Source: Zygaena filipendulae
Lineage: Eukaryota; Arthropoda; Insecta; Lepidoptera; Zygaenidae
Assembly: GCA_907165275.2 (NCBI GenBank)
Contig: OU015661.1
Span: forward strand, 3,541,501-3,605,500
DNA length: 64,000 nt
Reading direction: 5' to 3'
Made by a program: the position numbers and the translations under genes. The notes under the pieces are model-generated. The model searched no databases. It was given only the letters and a program-made list of their open reading frames with translations, and was not told where the DNA came from. Below, piece by piece: positions 12,801 through 24,267 of this stretch (within the stretch, counting starts at the first letter, position 1; each line of letters starts with the position of its first letter).

Positions 12801-15800
12801 TATTGTTGTTTTCATACGTGGGGCTCATTTTTATTAGCCTTTCAAAATTATGATATCATTAGCTGTGCCCCGCGGGATTTCGGGAATTCCGGGATTTAAA
12901 GTACCCTTTGTCCTTCTCTGTACCCCTGAAAACGTGCATGCCAAATTTCATCCAAATCCGTTCAGTCGTTTTTGCGTGATTGAGTAATAGATATTAGTAG
13001 GATAGTAGGATAACCAGCTTATTTAATGTCATATTTGCCTGAACCTTTATTTTGAGGGTCCATGAGCGATAATCTCGAACTTGGACTTCACACAAGCTTT
13101 CGAATTGCTTTTAATATGACTGTGTGCAAGTTTCCTTCACCGTAAATTCTATGGCAATCGATTTGATTTTTACATAAATAATATCTTCTTGTAGGTACAT
13201 CAAAAACAAAGACCCATATACATACATATATACCAAATACCCATAGCTTAGGTTTCGAACCCGTGGGCTCTGAATAAGAGACCAATAAAAAAACCACCGC
13301 TTAGGTCCCCACAATGTTAAATATCGACTCAATCGGTTATAACTTATTTGTTGGTGTAGATATACGAGAATAATATTGTGACCCGGATAGTAAATAATCA
13401 AACACGATCGAATCCGAAATGTTTAGAAATAAATCTGTTAATTTGCCTTCGTCTTGTGTGTTTTATAGGAAAATGTATTATAATACAGAAAAAGGTGACT
13501 TTCACAACGTGGGCTCGGTGGTGAAGCTCAGCGAGGCGTACTGCAGCACTCTCGCCAGGATTGCAGAGAGCGGCGGTGATGACTTGTACAACGGCAGCCT
13601 GGCGTCCGACTTTCTCGACGATTTGAATAGAGCTGGAACTATTATCACCGCTGACGATCTAAAGAACTACCAGTGAGTTTAAAGTATGCTTTTGTCGTCT
13701 CTAGATATAATTAATTCGCTTAAAGTTATTTAAGATCTGGGAATACTTTCATTCTACTCTTTGAAAGTCCAAGAAGTACAGTTATTAGAATATTAGATAG
13801 TTGACTGAAATATTAATAAGGTATTGTTGTCTGCTGTAAAATTGATGTAGGTAGGTACGTATAATGTAACCACTCGTTTATTGATGATCAAGATTATTTA
13901 TCTACTTGATATTTGTTGTCATCAATATTCAGTGTACCTACTTATATAATTTTATTTACCGTTTGTTTACTTTATTAACTCTGCTACCAAATTGCTCTGG
14001 TAGTTAATGTAATAAAGTCAAAATTATACAGGTTTTAGAGGAATACTGCCTTTCAAAGATTTAAAAATATCACACAATTTATTAAAACTTTTGCTCAGCT
14101 GTGTGTGCTGTGGCTTTTGATTTTTTATTTAATAAGCTTTTTGTGCGGGATCATCCTGCTAAAATTATAATAATATAATGGCTATTTTTTAAATAATATT
14201 TGTTATTTTGCTTCACTAAGTCAAATTTTAAGCAACTCTATACCTACATAAATATTATTCAGGTTTTAGGCAAGTAGATGTATAGAAAATATAAATATTA
14301 GTTGACTGGTTTTATCAGAGGCATTATCATTATTTCTGTTATTGGTTTTATCAACGTGCGCAAATAACAAAACCCACTGATACCTATACTTAATACATAA
14401 AGCGAGATATGACTTTTTTGTTGTCTTACTAGTTTTATATACATGTAGGTCACGTGTCATTTGTTTATTTTAATTTTTTTTTTTCGTCGGCGAATACCTA
14501 ATGTATATTATTGTCATGTAGTTATTGTTGGCAAGTTAGCATGGTCTCAATACGATGGCTTATTTATCTATGCATATAAAAAACTTTGTCCTGAATCTGA
14601 CAGATCAACGCACAGCTTAAACCGCTGGTCGTAGAGATCTGAAACTTGGAGGGTGTGTTGTATGACGTAGGCACCCGATAAGAAACGATTTTTAAAAGTC
14701 AACCCCTAAGAGGGTGAAAAGGCGTTGCAAAGTTTGTATGGAACAATTCCGCGGGAACTCCCAAATTATCGCAGGTTTAACCGCGCGGGACAGCTAGTCT
14801 AATTATATACCGACACTTCTAATCCTTTTTCGCTAAACAGGATTTATTTTTTAAAGCAAGTGTCTCGCATGCAGTCATATATACCTAATACCTACGCTAT
14901 GCCATAACTATCTTTTCACGATTTGATTATTTACACACATTCACAGCCTCCTAACACGAAAATGTGACTAAACAGCGCGAGTACCAACACCTGAGCAAAG
15001 AAAAAAATTATGACTCACGTAAATTATGTACACAGTTTGAATAAATAAAATAAAATTAATACGGATTATTGTAGCCATTGTTCTATTTGTTATATTTCGT
15101 AACTGAACTATGAGTAAGTATAGTAAACTCACTGCGTATTCTTTTGTGTGGATGGTGCTGGAAAATTATGCTTTTGTTCTTGGTATGTATTTTAAACATT
15201 CATAGGGGGTTTTGTAGGTTTGGATGCAGGATGTAACCTCTGGAACTACTGAACCGATTCTTAAAATTCTTTAACTCAGAGAAAGCTGAAGTAAAGTAAA
15301 GTGTGTGAAGCTGAAGCAGAAGTGGCATAGGATATTTTTTATCTAGATGGAAAGAGTTAAGTACCTACTCAGAATTTTAAAATTGACGCATGTGATTTTT
15401 TGGCTGAAACAGCTCGTAAGTAGGTACATCCCGTCAATAAGGCTAGTTACTGCTAACAATAATTTGTTATATGCAAGATATAGGTAGGTAGGTCGGTCGA
15501 ATCAACATAATATACCATAATATTATGCCTTTGCAACGCTTTGATATTATGGAAATATACCCAGAGTTCAATTTGATATCGCTGATTCGTTACATTGTAC
15601 CTAATTTGTACCTACGTAGGTATTGAAGTAAATGGTCACCAGTATGTAATAAAATAGTAACCTGCCCTCTTTGTCTGACTTTCCGAATGATAATTGTGAC
15701 GTTTTTTGCTGATATGTTTAAAATACCTAAATGTAGGACCTAGAAAAGTTTGCATTTATTTAATTTTGTTTACAGTAAATCATACCTACCTAATATTCTA

Positions 15801-18800
15801 TATTAGGTTGGTATTAATATTTTTTTATTTATCTACTCTTTACTCTTTGGGTGCCAGGAGAAAACGAACATACTTACAAATAACATAAAGCATAGATATA
15901 TACAACGTGTTAATGAATTAACTGAAAACTAGAAAGTAGTTTGCTCAGAATCAACAAGCAAATCGATCTCACTATGTTTTAATATAGGTTATATTTTTTC
16001 ATTTTTATTAGCCCATGTCTAAATTATTTATAATACAATATTTGGCGCGTACGCCGCCCGCAGCAAAAAAAATCGAACCGGTACGCGCGGGCGCAGCGCT
16101 TGGAATTTCGTAGATAGGTCACCTCCAAACTAATGTTGAATAACTTTTAAAGTATAAATTTTTTCGACATAAAATATATTTTAATCATATTATTGTTTAT
16201 TTTTCTAAATGGGGTGTATCAGGTTTTCAGTTAATTCATTAACACGTGGTATATCTATTTTAAAAAAGAACCATTGATGAAACGTTTTGTTGCTTAACTA
16301 AAAAAAGTAGATACCTTACTATAGGTAGTATTGCCTCAAATTAATCTTCACCGTTAACTGGTGAATAACTTACCTTTCTTTATTCTGTCTTAGCAAAAAC
16401 AATTCCTTTATCGTACCTAACCATTACAAAATCTAGCCTTTGAAATGTTATGAAAACTCTTATTTAATACTATCGATTACTAAAAAGCGAATAACAAAAA
16501 TCTTCTATTCTAACTGTTTACGAAACTTACTAAAACGGTTCAAACGCTAAATTATGTGAGGATTTTGTGGATCCTGCATCCTCAGAACAGACTATAAACA
16601 TGATCGTTTGGGAATAACTACTATACAAAGAAAAAAAATTAAGAAAAACATCTGCCAGCCACCAATCAATTAGGTACTGGAATCCATAATACAAGCTTTG
16701 CTCTAGTTTGAGAAAAGCTCAAAGCATTTATGTCTAATCTGTCTATCGTAAGCATAAGTATCTATTATTTATTAAAGAGTAACCTGAGTTTTTATATTCT
16801 GAATTATCTATATACTAGGCCGAAGATCTCGGACCCGATAGCGGTCCCGTTGGGCAACGGTGACATCATCTACACCGTCCCACCGCCGTCCACTGGAGTC
16901 ATCCTCCTCAGCATACTCAACATCCTCAGCGGATACAAGTTCAACGCGAGCAGCATCAACGGCACTGAAGCCCAAGTGCTGACGTACCATCGGATATTGG
17001 AGGCGTTCAAGTACGCTTATGCGGCGCGAACCAAGTTTGGCGATGTGGATTACTTGGATTTGGAGGAGGTAAAGAAAGGATGGATGATACAAGAATGATG
17101 GAGGTATATTCTGTGATAGAACATTCCTTTAATATCTATAATGTCACTAGCTGTCCCCCGCGGTAATTTCGAAGTTCGCATGGGAATTCCAGGATAAACT
17201 ATACCTACGTATAAACCTTTCTTTTGAGTCACTCGATCGATCTGTTGGTGAAAACCACATGAAAATCCGTTCAGTAGTTTTTAAATTTATCGCGGACAGA
17301 CAGACAGACGCGGCGGATAGGACTTTTGTAAGGATTGGTTAAAGCAGGGTTAGTAAGCGCCTCAGATCAGAAGTGATCAGAAGAGAGGAGGACGGATGCA
17401 GGGCCAATTTTTTTTTTCGGAAACTTTTAATATTAGGTATGTAGGTAAGTTATACCTACGAATCAACTAAACAAGCAAAAAATAAAAACAACAGTATTTC
17501 CACAGTAGTACGAATTCACGATCTACGAAAGACTTGCTCCTGCACGGGGCCAAAAACGTAGGTAATAAATATTACGTTACTGACAAACCACTGCACTGAC
17601 CTTTATAATTATTACATTAAATGATAGATATTAAGCGTTCCCAACACTATGAGAATTCTGCCTTAAGCGTGTGGTCTGGAGGTACGGCTACCAAAACGTG
17701 GCGGGAACAGGGTTAGATCTTGAATTTTACCTACCTGTACTTCCAGTTGATGTACAACATAACGACACCGGAGTACGGGGCGGCGATCCGCGCGCGCATC
17801 AACGACACCTCCACCAGCAACAGCTCGGCGACGTACGGCGCGCAGGGGTACGCCAAGAACGACGGCGGCACCGCGCACATATCCATCATCGCTGACAACG
17901 GCGACGCCGTGTCCGTCACTAGCTCTATCAATTTCTAGTAAGTGCTTATTCGTCATTCGTATCAGAAGGGCTGGACGTGACTCCCGAGGAACTTACGTCA
18001 TCGAACACACACTAGTTAGCCACGTACAATGTAAATAGGACCGCTCTATAGGGACTTATTTGCCCACCCTAAAAAATCGACATTATTGAGCAATTTATGA
18101 CTAGTTACCTGTTCCCCGTAGTTTCACCAGCGATAATTTCTGAGTTCCCGCGAGAATTCCGGGATTGAAAGTAGGTATCGGCACAGAATAAATACTAGTA
18201 GGTACTTACGTAGTATCGGTTGATTAGATAAGACCAGAAAGCGTAACAAACAAAAAAAAAAAACAAAAAAAAAACACTCCCCCAGATATGATTAGAGTAT
18301 GAGCGAATGAGTGTAGTAGTAGAGTGTATGATTAAAGTAGTAGTCAGCATCATAAATATTATGTATGTAGGTATAAGTGCGTGTACTTAAGTGACAAAAA
18401 TGTATCACATATTTTGGATGATGAGTACCTAATCGGTCCTAAACCTTTCAGTTTCGGAGCAGGCTTCACAACATTCAAAACTGGAATAGTGATGAACAAC
18501 GTGATGGATGACTTCTCATCGCCCGGCATCATTAATTACTTCGGAGTCAAGCCGTCCCCGGCTAACTACATAGTGGCGGGCAAGAGGCCATTGTCGTCGA
18601 TGTCTCCCAGCATCATTGTCGATAGGAACGGCAACGCTAAGTTGGTCATCGGAGCATCGGGTGGCACTAAAATAACTACCGCTATTGCTTTGGTAAGTTG
18701 GCTTGTATCTACCTAAATACGTACCTTGGAACCTACCAATATACAAGCTATTCCCCGCTCTTTCAGCCACGTGAATTTTGAAATTTATTTGGGAACCTCT

Positions 18801-21008
18801 AGCATGGCCATGAACCTATAGTAACCCTGCCAAAAATCTCAATCGATCAAGTCGTTTAAAAGTTACACTATCACGAACACAATAGGCTAGTTTCCTGGGT
18901 AAAAAAATCAAAATTCTATTTAGTCCGTCAGTTAGATAATAAAAAAATAAAAGACACGTATTTTTTGCTTTTTTAAACTAATGGAAATATGCATAGATAA
19001 AGCGCATTAAAGTTTAGGCTGGGCGACTCGTGACATCACAGCTCGCTATAACGTGCGAACAAACTGTAGCGAGGCGTGACGTCATGTGAAATTTCGACTT
19101 GATATATCTCCGTTATTTTTTGGTTACATAAAAAAAAAATACGTGTCCAATATTTTTTAATAATCTACAAAACGGACTAAAAAAAAAATTTTAGGAAACT
19201 AGCCTATTATCCATATTGTGGATTTGTGTGGATTGATTTCTTTACCTATACAAGACCTATACCTACATTATGCCAAGTTACGAGTTCAGGCAAAAAAATT
19301 AAACAGAAACCTAAATTAAAAAACTTGGTCTTAGTACGTTAGTTATCTTGGGTTGTTGTAGATTCGTCACAAAGTAAATTCGCAACAACTGTATTTATCA
19401 TCTGTTGGCGTATCGGCGACATTAAAAAGGTCGGTGAATGACTTAAGTATGATAATACCTACCTATAGGCTTTAACCTATGTTAATTACACAATTGTGAT
19501 TTATTTTATGAAAAAATAAAACGTGAAGGTTTTTAAATAGGGAGCGGACCCACTGGTCCCCTGAAATTCGCACCCTGTGCGCATTCGTCCCCTCAAATGT
19601 TCGAGGTTGCCACTGGTCCCCTGATCTATAATTTATTTTAAAATCTTATTTCCTAAATATACCAAAATCGAATATAGGTAGGTTTAATAATTATTGTTTC
19701 GCTGCATAATTGGCTACTTGACAATTCTTTTGTTTTGTCTGTCGTGTAGATTAGTAAAAAATATTGGACACGTATTTTTTCTTTTTTTACGTAGGTACTT
19801 AATCAAAAAATAACGGCAATATATTGAGTTGAAATTTCGCGTGACGTCACAACCCGGTGCAGTTTGTATGGGGCTTATACTGAACTAGCTGACCGGCGCG
19901 ATTTCACCCGCGGTAATTTCGGAGTTCCCGCGGGAATTCCAGAATAAAATATGGTTATAAACCTTCCTCATGAGTCACTCTAGCTATTGGTGAAAACCGC
20001 ATCGAAATCCGTAAGAATACATAGTGATATAGGGACAGAGAAAGCGATTTTGTTTTATACTATGTAGTGATATGATATCACGAGTCCCCCACCCTAAACT
20101 TTAATGCGCTTTATCTATGTTTATTTTCATTAATTTGAAAAGCAAAAAATACGCGTCTACTATTTTTTTATTTTCTAACTGACAGACTAATTAGAATTTT
20201 AATTTTCATACCCTGGAGAATACCCAATTTGTAACGTTATTTGAAATAGTAAAAAGTGAAAAAGTTGTTTGTTTGTAGACGGCAATACGCAAGCTGTGGC
20301 TCGGACAGAGCATCAAGGAGGCGGTGGACGCGCCGCGGATACACCACCAGCTGTTCCCCATGCACGTCGAGTACGAGTACGGTGTCACGCAGGTGATTTA
20401 TGATCGATACATTAATCTGCAGAATTACCCATTTTATTTTTTGCTTGGGTGACCATAACACAAATTTATAATTAACCCTTTCACCGTCATGTTTAACTTA
20501 CCTCCAGCACCACACGTTTTAGGCATGATTTCTCCAAGTGTTGGGAATGTTTAAAACCGATCGCTAAATCTAATACTGAGCTATAAAACTACAGCAACTG
20601 TGTGTGTGTAGGTACCTACTACAATTACCTACCTACCTACACGTAATCTGAGTTGTGTAATTTAATAAATAATAAATAAATAAGTTTTTTTGCCGCACTC
20701 TCGTAACAAATTGTTATCACCGTCTGGAAATTAAAACCCTTTTAAATGAAATAGTTAATATAAAAAAAACATGAGAAATAAAAATGAACTGCGAACCTCC
20801 TCCTTTTTGCGGTAATATAAAAATAATCGGAAACTAAATAATTATTATGTTTTTACAGGACGTTCTGAAAGGTTTAAGAGCAAAAGGCCACGGCACAGTG
20901 CGGTATAGAGGCAGAGGCTCCATCGTGTGCGCTCTCTACAGGAATAAGACGGCCATTTACGGAAATGCAGACTTCAGGAAGGGAGGCGTCGTCGTTGGCT
21001 TGGACTAG
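3724..21008 (+). CDS. Gamma-glutamyltransferase (glutathione hydrolase), 10 exons, complete
   Basis: Exons: 3724-3872, 5660-5896, 11400-11620, 12576-12765, 13469-13672, 16819-17068, 17747-17937, 18452-18692, 20279-20392, 20859-21008. All introns are GT-AG and all phases join, giving 648 aa. GGT is a type II membrane ectoenzyme that removes or transfers the gamma-glutamyl group of glutathione. Visible: cytoplasmic tail 1-58, membrane anchor about 60-81, [17 protein letters not shown] (135-151), GLGGGFF (158-164), NSREKAP with the substrate Arg181, and DGGTAH with Thr459 as the expected self-cleavage nucleophile starting the small subunit. Asn479, Asp501, PLSSM (Ser529/530) and GASGGT (Gly551/552) align at exactly the spacing of human Asn401, Asp423, Ser451/452 and Gly473/474. 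Odd: the Glu420 position is Val498. The gene lies tail-to-tail with SCFD2; no AATAAA is evident soon after the stop. Confidence 0.93.
3997..4215 (-). mobile_element. Non-autonomous Helitron, GGT intron 1
   Basis: Begins ACTAG followed by a TCGCGGTTTCACCCGCGA hairpin: the reverse complement of a Helitron 3' end (hairpin then CTAGT). It carries the subfamily signature CCCCTTAGGGGTTGAATTTTC, also seen at 6898, 14578 (opposite strand) and 45545. A second degraded head starts near 4222. Confidence 0.7.
4605..4911 (-). mobile_element. Non-autonomous Helitron, GGT intron 1
   Basis: ACTAGCTGTCCCCCGCG head with a hairpin and the GGAGTTCCCGCGGGAATCCCGG body. Inside is a second head-like block GTTCCCCGCATTAGTGCCGG. 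The same composite structure occurs at 53977-54236, so this is a subfamily and not a chance pair. Confidence 0.7.
4912..5498. other. GGT intron 1 remainder; no gene supported
   Basis: Moderately GC-rich block at about 5040-5350 with short protein-like stretches in the plus strand that are broken by stops. It may be a decayed mobile-element or gene fragment; I cannot assign it. AATTGGTCCATG at about 5231 is also found at 24205, 25443 and 38133. Confidence 0.25.
5499..5570 (-). mobile_element. Helitron 3'-end remnant
   Basis: Degraded TAGTTGTTTCTCGCGG hairpin head plus TTCGGAGTTTTCGCGAGAATT body. It ends about 90 bp before the acceptor of the second GGT exon (5659). Confidence 0.55.
6800..7345 (-). 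mobile_element. 328-bp-family TIR element split by a Helitron
   Basis: Left piece (about 6800-6897) and right piece (7136-7345) match the element complete at 18881-19208: ACACGTATTTTTTGC, then AAAGCGCATTAAAGTTTAG, and finally AATACGTGTCCAATA and ACGGACTAAAAAA. Between the pieces lies a Helitron of the CCCCTTAGGG subfamily (6898-7135). The Helitron therefore arrived after the TIR element. Confidence 0.7.
6898..7135 (-). mobile_element. Helitron nested in the TIR element
   Basis: Starts AGAGCTGTCCCGTGCGGTTT (degraded ACTAG head), carries TTCACCCGCGATAATTTCG and the ACACACCCTCCAAGTTTCAGG block shared with 3997-4215, and ends in TTTTATATATATAGA. Insertion within AT-rich TIR sequence is typical for Helitrons. 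Confidence 0.65.
8553..8575 (+). promoter_or_regulatory. TATA box and CRE half-site of the NUPR1-like gene
   Basis: TATATAAG at 8568-8575 lies 112 bp upstream of the chosen ATG, so transcription would start near 8600 and give an 5' leader of ~85 nt. TGACGT at 8553-8558 is an ATF/CREB-type half-site. A CCAAT at about 8510 and a GCGCATGCG palindrome near 8539 lie just upstream. Motifs are seen; their use is inferred. The cluster shows that the nested gene has a promoter of its own. Confidence 0.55.
8687..8893 (+). CDS. NUPR1-like stress-response nuclear protein (68 aa), nested in GGT intron 2
   Basis: Single open frame from ATG 8687 to TAA 8891-8893. NUPR1 (p8) proteins are small, basic, disordered chromatin/co-regulator proteins induced by stress. 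The N-terminal third is acidic and aromatic ([17 protein letters not shown]). The rest carries the family core: [11 protein letters not shown] (25-35), then a T-N-x(4)-GH-x-RK spacing, then [10 protein letters not shown] and a basic tail, matching the RTKREA...TN...GGHERKLV-type core of vertebrate NUPR1. Length is close to the ~80 aa of the family. An in-frame ATG at 8543 was rejected because the TATA box lies between it and 8687. The gene is intronless, on the same strand as the host GGT; AATAAA at 9123-9128 is a plausible poly(A) signal. Confidence 0.85.
   Translation: MSEAFFDEYDYYNFEHDKHIFSGHGGKQRTKKEANEHTNHFDPSGHSRKIVKKLVNTENHKKAGAVKH
9129..10744. other. GGT intron 2, middle part; no feature beyond simple sequence
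   Basis: AT-rich intron after the nested gene. Short open frames are not supported by motifs or splice sites. TAGGTAC-type lepidopteran simple sequence recurs. Confidence 0.4.
10745..11030 (+). mobile_element. 328-bp-family TIR element, partial
   Basis: Contains the family landmarks GACACGTATTTTTTTC, AAAATAACGGCGATA, GCGTGACGTCAC, CTAAACTTTAATGCGCT and AAATACGTGTC in the same order as the complete copy at 47281-47608. The outer TAGGCTAGTTTCCT ends are missing. Two TGACGTCA palindromes are present (about 10833 and 10881). Confidence 0.75.
11143..11218 (+). mobile_element. Helitron 3' end
   Basis: Ends GAACCCGCGGGGGCCAGCTAGT: hairpin followed by CTAGT, preceded by CCGAAATTTCCACGGGAACTCC. It ends 181 bp before the acceptor of GGT exon 3. 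Confidence 0.65.
12410..12557. repeat. Truncated 237-bp foldback element next to GGT exon 4
   Basis: CGGCCGCACTCAGAGTCGAC to the CCAATTAACATTA centre matches the two 237-bp elements at 31726 and 32152, but the second arm is missing. The copy ends only ~18 bp before the exon 4 acceptor (TTCTTGTAG, 12575), so the intron end may be built on element-derived sequence. Confidence 0.7.
12861..13002 (-). mobile_element. Non-autonomous Helitron, GGT intron 4
   Basis: AGCTGTGCCCCGCGG head, internal GTGCATGCCAAATTTCATCC and TTTTTGCGTGATTGAGTAA, end ATATTAGTAGGA. It is most like the copies at 56038 and 62776. Confidence 0.75.
14578..14798 (+). mobile_element. Non-autonomous Helitron, GGT intron 5
   Basis: Plus-oriented copy of the CCCCTTAGGG subfamily: CTGAAACTTGGAGGGTGTG, then TCAACCCCTAAGAGGGTG, ending in a hairpin and GACAGCTAGT at 14798. 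Confidence 0.75.
15892..16258. mobile_element. TIR element (~367 bp), GGT intron 5
   Basis: Left end GTGTTAATGAATTAACTG (about 15907-15924) and its inverse complement near 16226-16250 form arms of about 35 bp with few mismatches. Inside is a CpG-rich block GGCGCGTACGCCGCCCGC. Class II MITE by structure; superfamily not assigned. Confidence 0.7.
17146..17335 (-). mobile_element. Non-autonomous Helitron, GGT intron 6
   Basis: ACTAGCTGTCCCCCGCGG start 78 bp after the exon 6 donor; the second hairpin arm is lost. The body GAAAATCCGTTCAGTAG is typical of the family. Confidence 0.6.
18100..18170 (-). mobile_element. Helitron 3'-end remnant
   Basis: ACTAGTTACCTGTTCCCCG head with TTTCACCAGCGATAATTTC and GAGTTCCCGCGAGAATTCC. 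No 5' end is recognised. Confidence 0.55.
18881..19208 (-). mobile_element. 328-bp TIR element, full length
   Basis: Ends AATAGGCTAGTTTCCT and AGGAAACTAGCCTATT are exact inverse complements. The element is 328 bp, the same length as the copy at 47281-47608, which lies in the other orientation. The inside holds paired AATACGTGTC blocks, CCGTTATTTTTTGG and a GTGACGTCA site at about 19075. There is no coding capacity, so it is a non-autonomous class II element. Confidence 0.85.
19750..20210 (+). mobile_element. 328-bp-family TIR element split by a Helitron
   Basis: Family landmarks TATTGGACACGTATTTTT to GCGTGACGTCAC lie left of a Helitron (19884-20070). CACGAGTCCCCCACCCTAAA to TTTTCTAACTGACAGAC lie right of it. 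The right piece ends about 70 bp before GGT exon 9 (acceptor 20278). Confidence 0.75.
19884..20070 (-). mobile_element. Helitron nested in a TIR element
   Basis: ACTAGCTGACCGGCGCG head, TTTCACCCGCGGTAATTTCG hairpin region and GGAGTTCCCGCGGGAATTCC. It interrupts the TIR element between its two TGACGTCA-like centres, as also happened at 6898. Confidence 0.75.
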
Positions 21009-21083
21009 TGTTTTCCTCCAGTTTTATACAGTTATAATACATAATATCTAAGTTGACCATAGATTTTATTTTACACTAGCTCA

Positions 21084-21370
21084 ACTAGCTGTTCCCCGCG
21101 GTTTCAACGCGTTAGTTTCGGAGATTCCGCGGGTATTATGAGATAAAAGTACTTACTACCCTATATTTTTTCTGTATTCTTTCAAGTTAATTTCGGAGTT
21201 CTCGTGGGAATTCCGGTATGAAAAGTAGCCTATGTCCTTCTTTGTATCCCTGACAACGTGTAGATATGCAAAGTTTTGTGGTGATCGGTTGAGCCGTTTA
21301 GCCGTGAAAGCGTAACAAACAACCTCAGAAACAAACAAACTCACTTTCGCATTTATAATATTAGTAAGGA
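21084..21370 (-). mobile_element. Helitron (double-headed) just after the GGT stop
   Basis: ACTAGCTGTTCCCCGCGGTT head 76 bp after the GGT stop codon, a second internal head-like block at about 21183, and the end TTTATAATATTAGTAAGGA. It may supply part of the GGT 3' untranslated region. Confidence 0.7.
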
Positions 21371-22021
21371 TTATTATCTAGAGTAGGAACACCTAAACTC
21401 TAAAGCTTTGTACTTTTATTACCTTCTTATTTCGACACCCAGTTTCAAATTTATTATTAGAAATTAGAATAGGTACCTACCTACGAAAATTTATGGTGGA
21501 AAATAACATTCGCATTTCGCACTAAAAATTATTTTAGATATAAAGTACCAACTTAGGTACCTAGATATATACCTATCACAAAACTTTGAACGTGAGTGAA
21601 TTGGTGAAATCTGATATAATTATGCAAATGTAAGCGTTGACTAATTTTAAAAATAGTTTTTTATTGGTTGGCAAGTCAAGGTACCTACACAGAGGCCAGA
21701 TGTAGTTAAGAGGGTAGGTACCTACCTACTTACAATTTACATCCTTAGTTAAGTAGGTACCTGCCTAAACCTGTTAACTTGTTAATGATACCAATGTACC
21801 TAATATAATACCTACCTACTAGTATATTATATTGTGTTAAAACTAACAATAACTCCACTTCGAAAGTGAGGGGTTCTTCGAAATTTGGTTCTTTATTTCT
21901 TGCTCGGCTTGGGGCTTGTAGCAAGTATTATTTTATAATTAGTTTGTTTCGGTTATTTACATCCAAACAGATTACCTCAGTCAAACTAACTATTTGAAAA
22001 AAAAATGTCCAAACAGTTAGA

Positions 22022-22252
22022 TGGACATGGATAAGCAATAGTGTGTTAACCCACACCGGAGAAATTTTGAGTAAATCGTGTTTTAAAAGTATAGCTCCAT
22101 TTTGTGTTAACATTTTTTATGTTAAATATTTAGTTACATATTTAAGCAAAATAATAAGGTAAACACATAATTAAAAAACGTTCCCTAACTCTCAATAAAT
22201 AGTTCTAAACCAATAACTTGTGGGTTAACATGTTATTGCTTATCTGCGTCCA
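22022..22252. mobile_element. ~233-bp TIR element, copy 1
   Basis: Starts TGGACATGGATAAGCAATA and ends TATTGCTTATCTGCGTCCA, imperfect inverse complements. The inside has GTGTGTTAACCCACA and GTGGGTTAACATG. It matches 44479-44713 over the full length, in the same orientation. Confidence 0.8.
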
Positions 22253-24267
22253 GATGATCTAACTACTAGTCTAACTAGTTGGAATAAACCGATTCAACCA
22301 TGTAATTATTTAAATATCTATGAATGAAGTTTAAATTGCTTTTTAAATTTTAATAATGTCTTCTTTCAGTGAAATGTTCCATCTACAATATTCAAAGTAC
22401 TTACCTACTTTTGCTTCATATGGCATAGCCCTGTATAGTGCAAGTTGTCCCTAGTTTAGGAGATCATGCGTGGACACTGGCCCTGCAATAGTTCCCCACC
22501 AACCGGTCGCCTTGAACTTCAATACCGTCGATTCATGTTTTAGGTTCGCCACCACATATTCAGCTAGTGCACGGTCTTCGACCCCAGAGCTTTTCTACCA
22601 CAAAGGGCGTCAGCAACTTTGTAATATCCGTTACTTTGATCCTGTTACGGATTTCTTAATTTTTGAAGCTTATTAAATTACTTTCAAAATTTACAACATT
22701 ATAGGTACTTAATATGAGTTCAAGCTAGAACTTACTATCCACATAGAATGGTTAGGTGATGATGTGTGTTCAAACTTACCTATATTTCCTCTTAAATGTA
22801 CGAAAAGGTAGGTAAGCCTAAATAATAAATAATTGAAAGCGCCCTTAGAAACAATCAATTTTGTGTATCTATATGGGCAATCAAAATAAAATCTATGATT
22901 CTGTGAAATATATTTTCACAATAAAGACAATTCGAAATCAAAGTCAATTCATTGCAAGCCGGCCTTTTTATTTTCGAAGTGATAATGATGAATATGGTTA
23001 ACTTTGTATTGACATCATAGCTAGAAATATTCGGAAAGTTTGTTATATCTGCACAAACCATTAAAAACCTCCAATGTTAACAATCATTAATTTTTGTATC
23101 ACCAGTAGTGACCAATGTAAGTCAGTAGGTAAGTTGATATTAAATCGTTATTCAACGATCAGAGATATATGAGATTATTCATGTTATATTTAGTGCTAGC
23201 AGTTAGATGTATGAGATTATTCATGTTATTCAATAGTTAATGCTATGAGTTCTATAAATAATATCTATAGTAAGTATTATTTTTAGAAAAATAAAATAAA
23301 TAATAAGAATGCATAAAATATTATTTCTATAATCTGTTTCCATCTACTTACAAAGTATTTATTACATAATAATTATGTGATGAAGTTATTCGGTGAAATT
23401 ATTAAAAAAAAAAAAATATCTTAAAAAAAAGTAAAAATAGACTTCCAAAATAAAGATTATGTCTATGTCTATATCAAAATATTTAACTACATTAATTTTA
23501 TGCGTAAAACTGGATATGAAGAAAAAGATTGACAGCGATTTCTTAAACCATTTCACACATACTATTATTATCTATATTGCGTATGTAATTATGATAGGTA
23601 CCTAATATAATTGTGTAAGTTTATATTATTGTTGTTTTTGATATAGTTATGTTTTGTAATAAATGTGATCGATAACGATATACAATACCTACTATTTACT
23701 TCCTTGACGATAAACTTTAGAAATGAAATTTTGTTTTTTACCTGCCTATTCCGTATCCGTATACCCACCCCATAAATTATTTATTTTATTTATTTATTTA
23801 ATTGATTCACCAAACTGACAATAATATAACAAACAAAAGATACATTGCAGCTTAATAGTACACAATTATTGTAATCTTCTAGAGGTGAATACAACGTGAT
23901 TAAACAGGTGCTAAGTTAAAAGAGTAAAACAAGAATAAACAAAATGAACCCAAAAACCCGGAAAGAAAAAAGTAGTTACTGGGACCCAGAAAGTTTCACG
24001 TGCTAACTGAGACATGTTGATAAATATACTAGGTGTACCTATACGTTAAGGAATACACACGAAAAACTTTCTGGGGATCATTCCCAGTGGTCCCCGTCAC
24101 CTGCGGCGAACGGGACCACACTCTCTGTACAAAATCTCCCATTTGTAACCACTTGGGACTTTCGAGGAATCTACTTCTGAATACGAATAAATCATACATT
24201 ATAGCATGGACCAATAAAACTAGATATTAATTGGTCCATGATTATAGCTATACCCAAGCATATTGTA

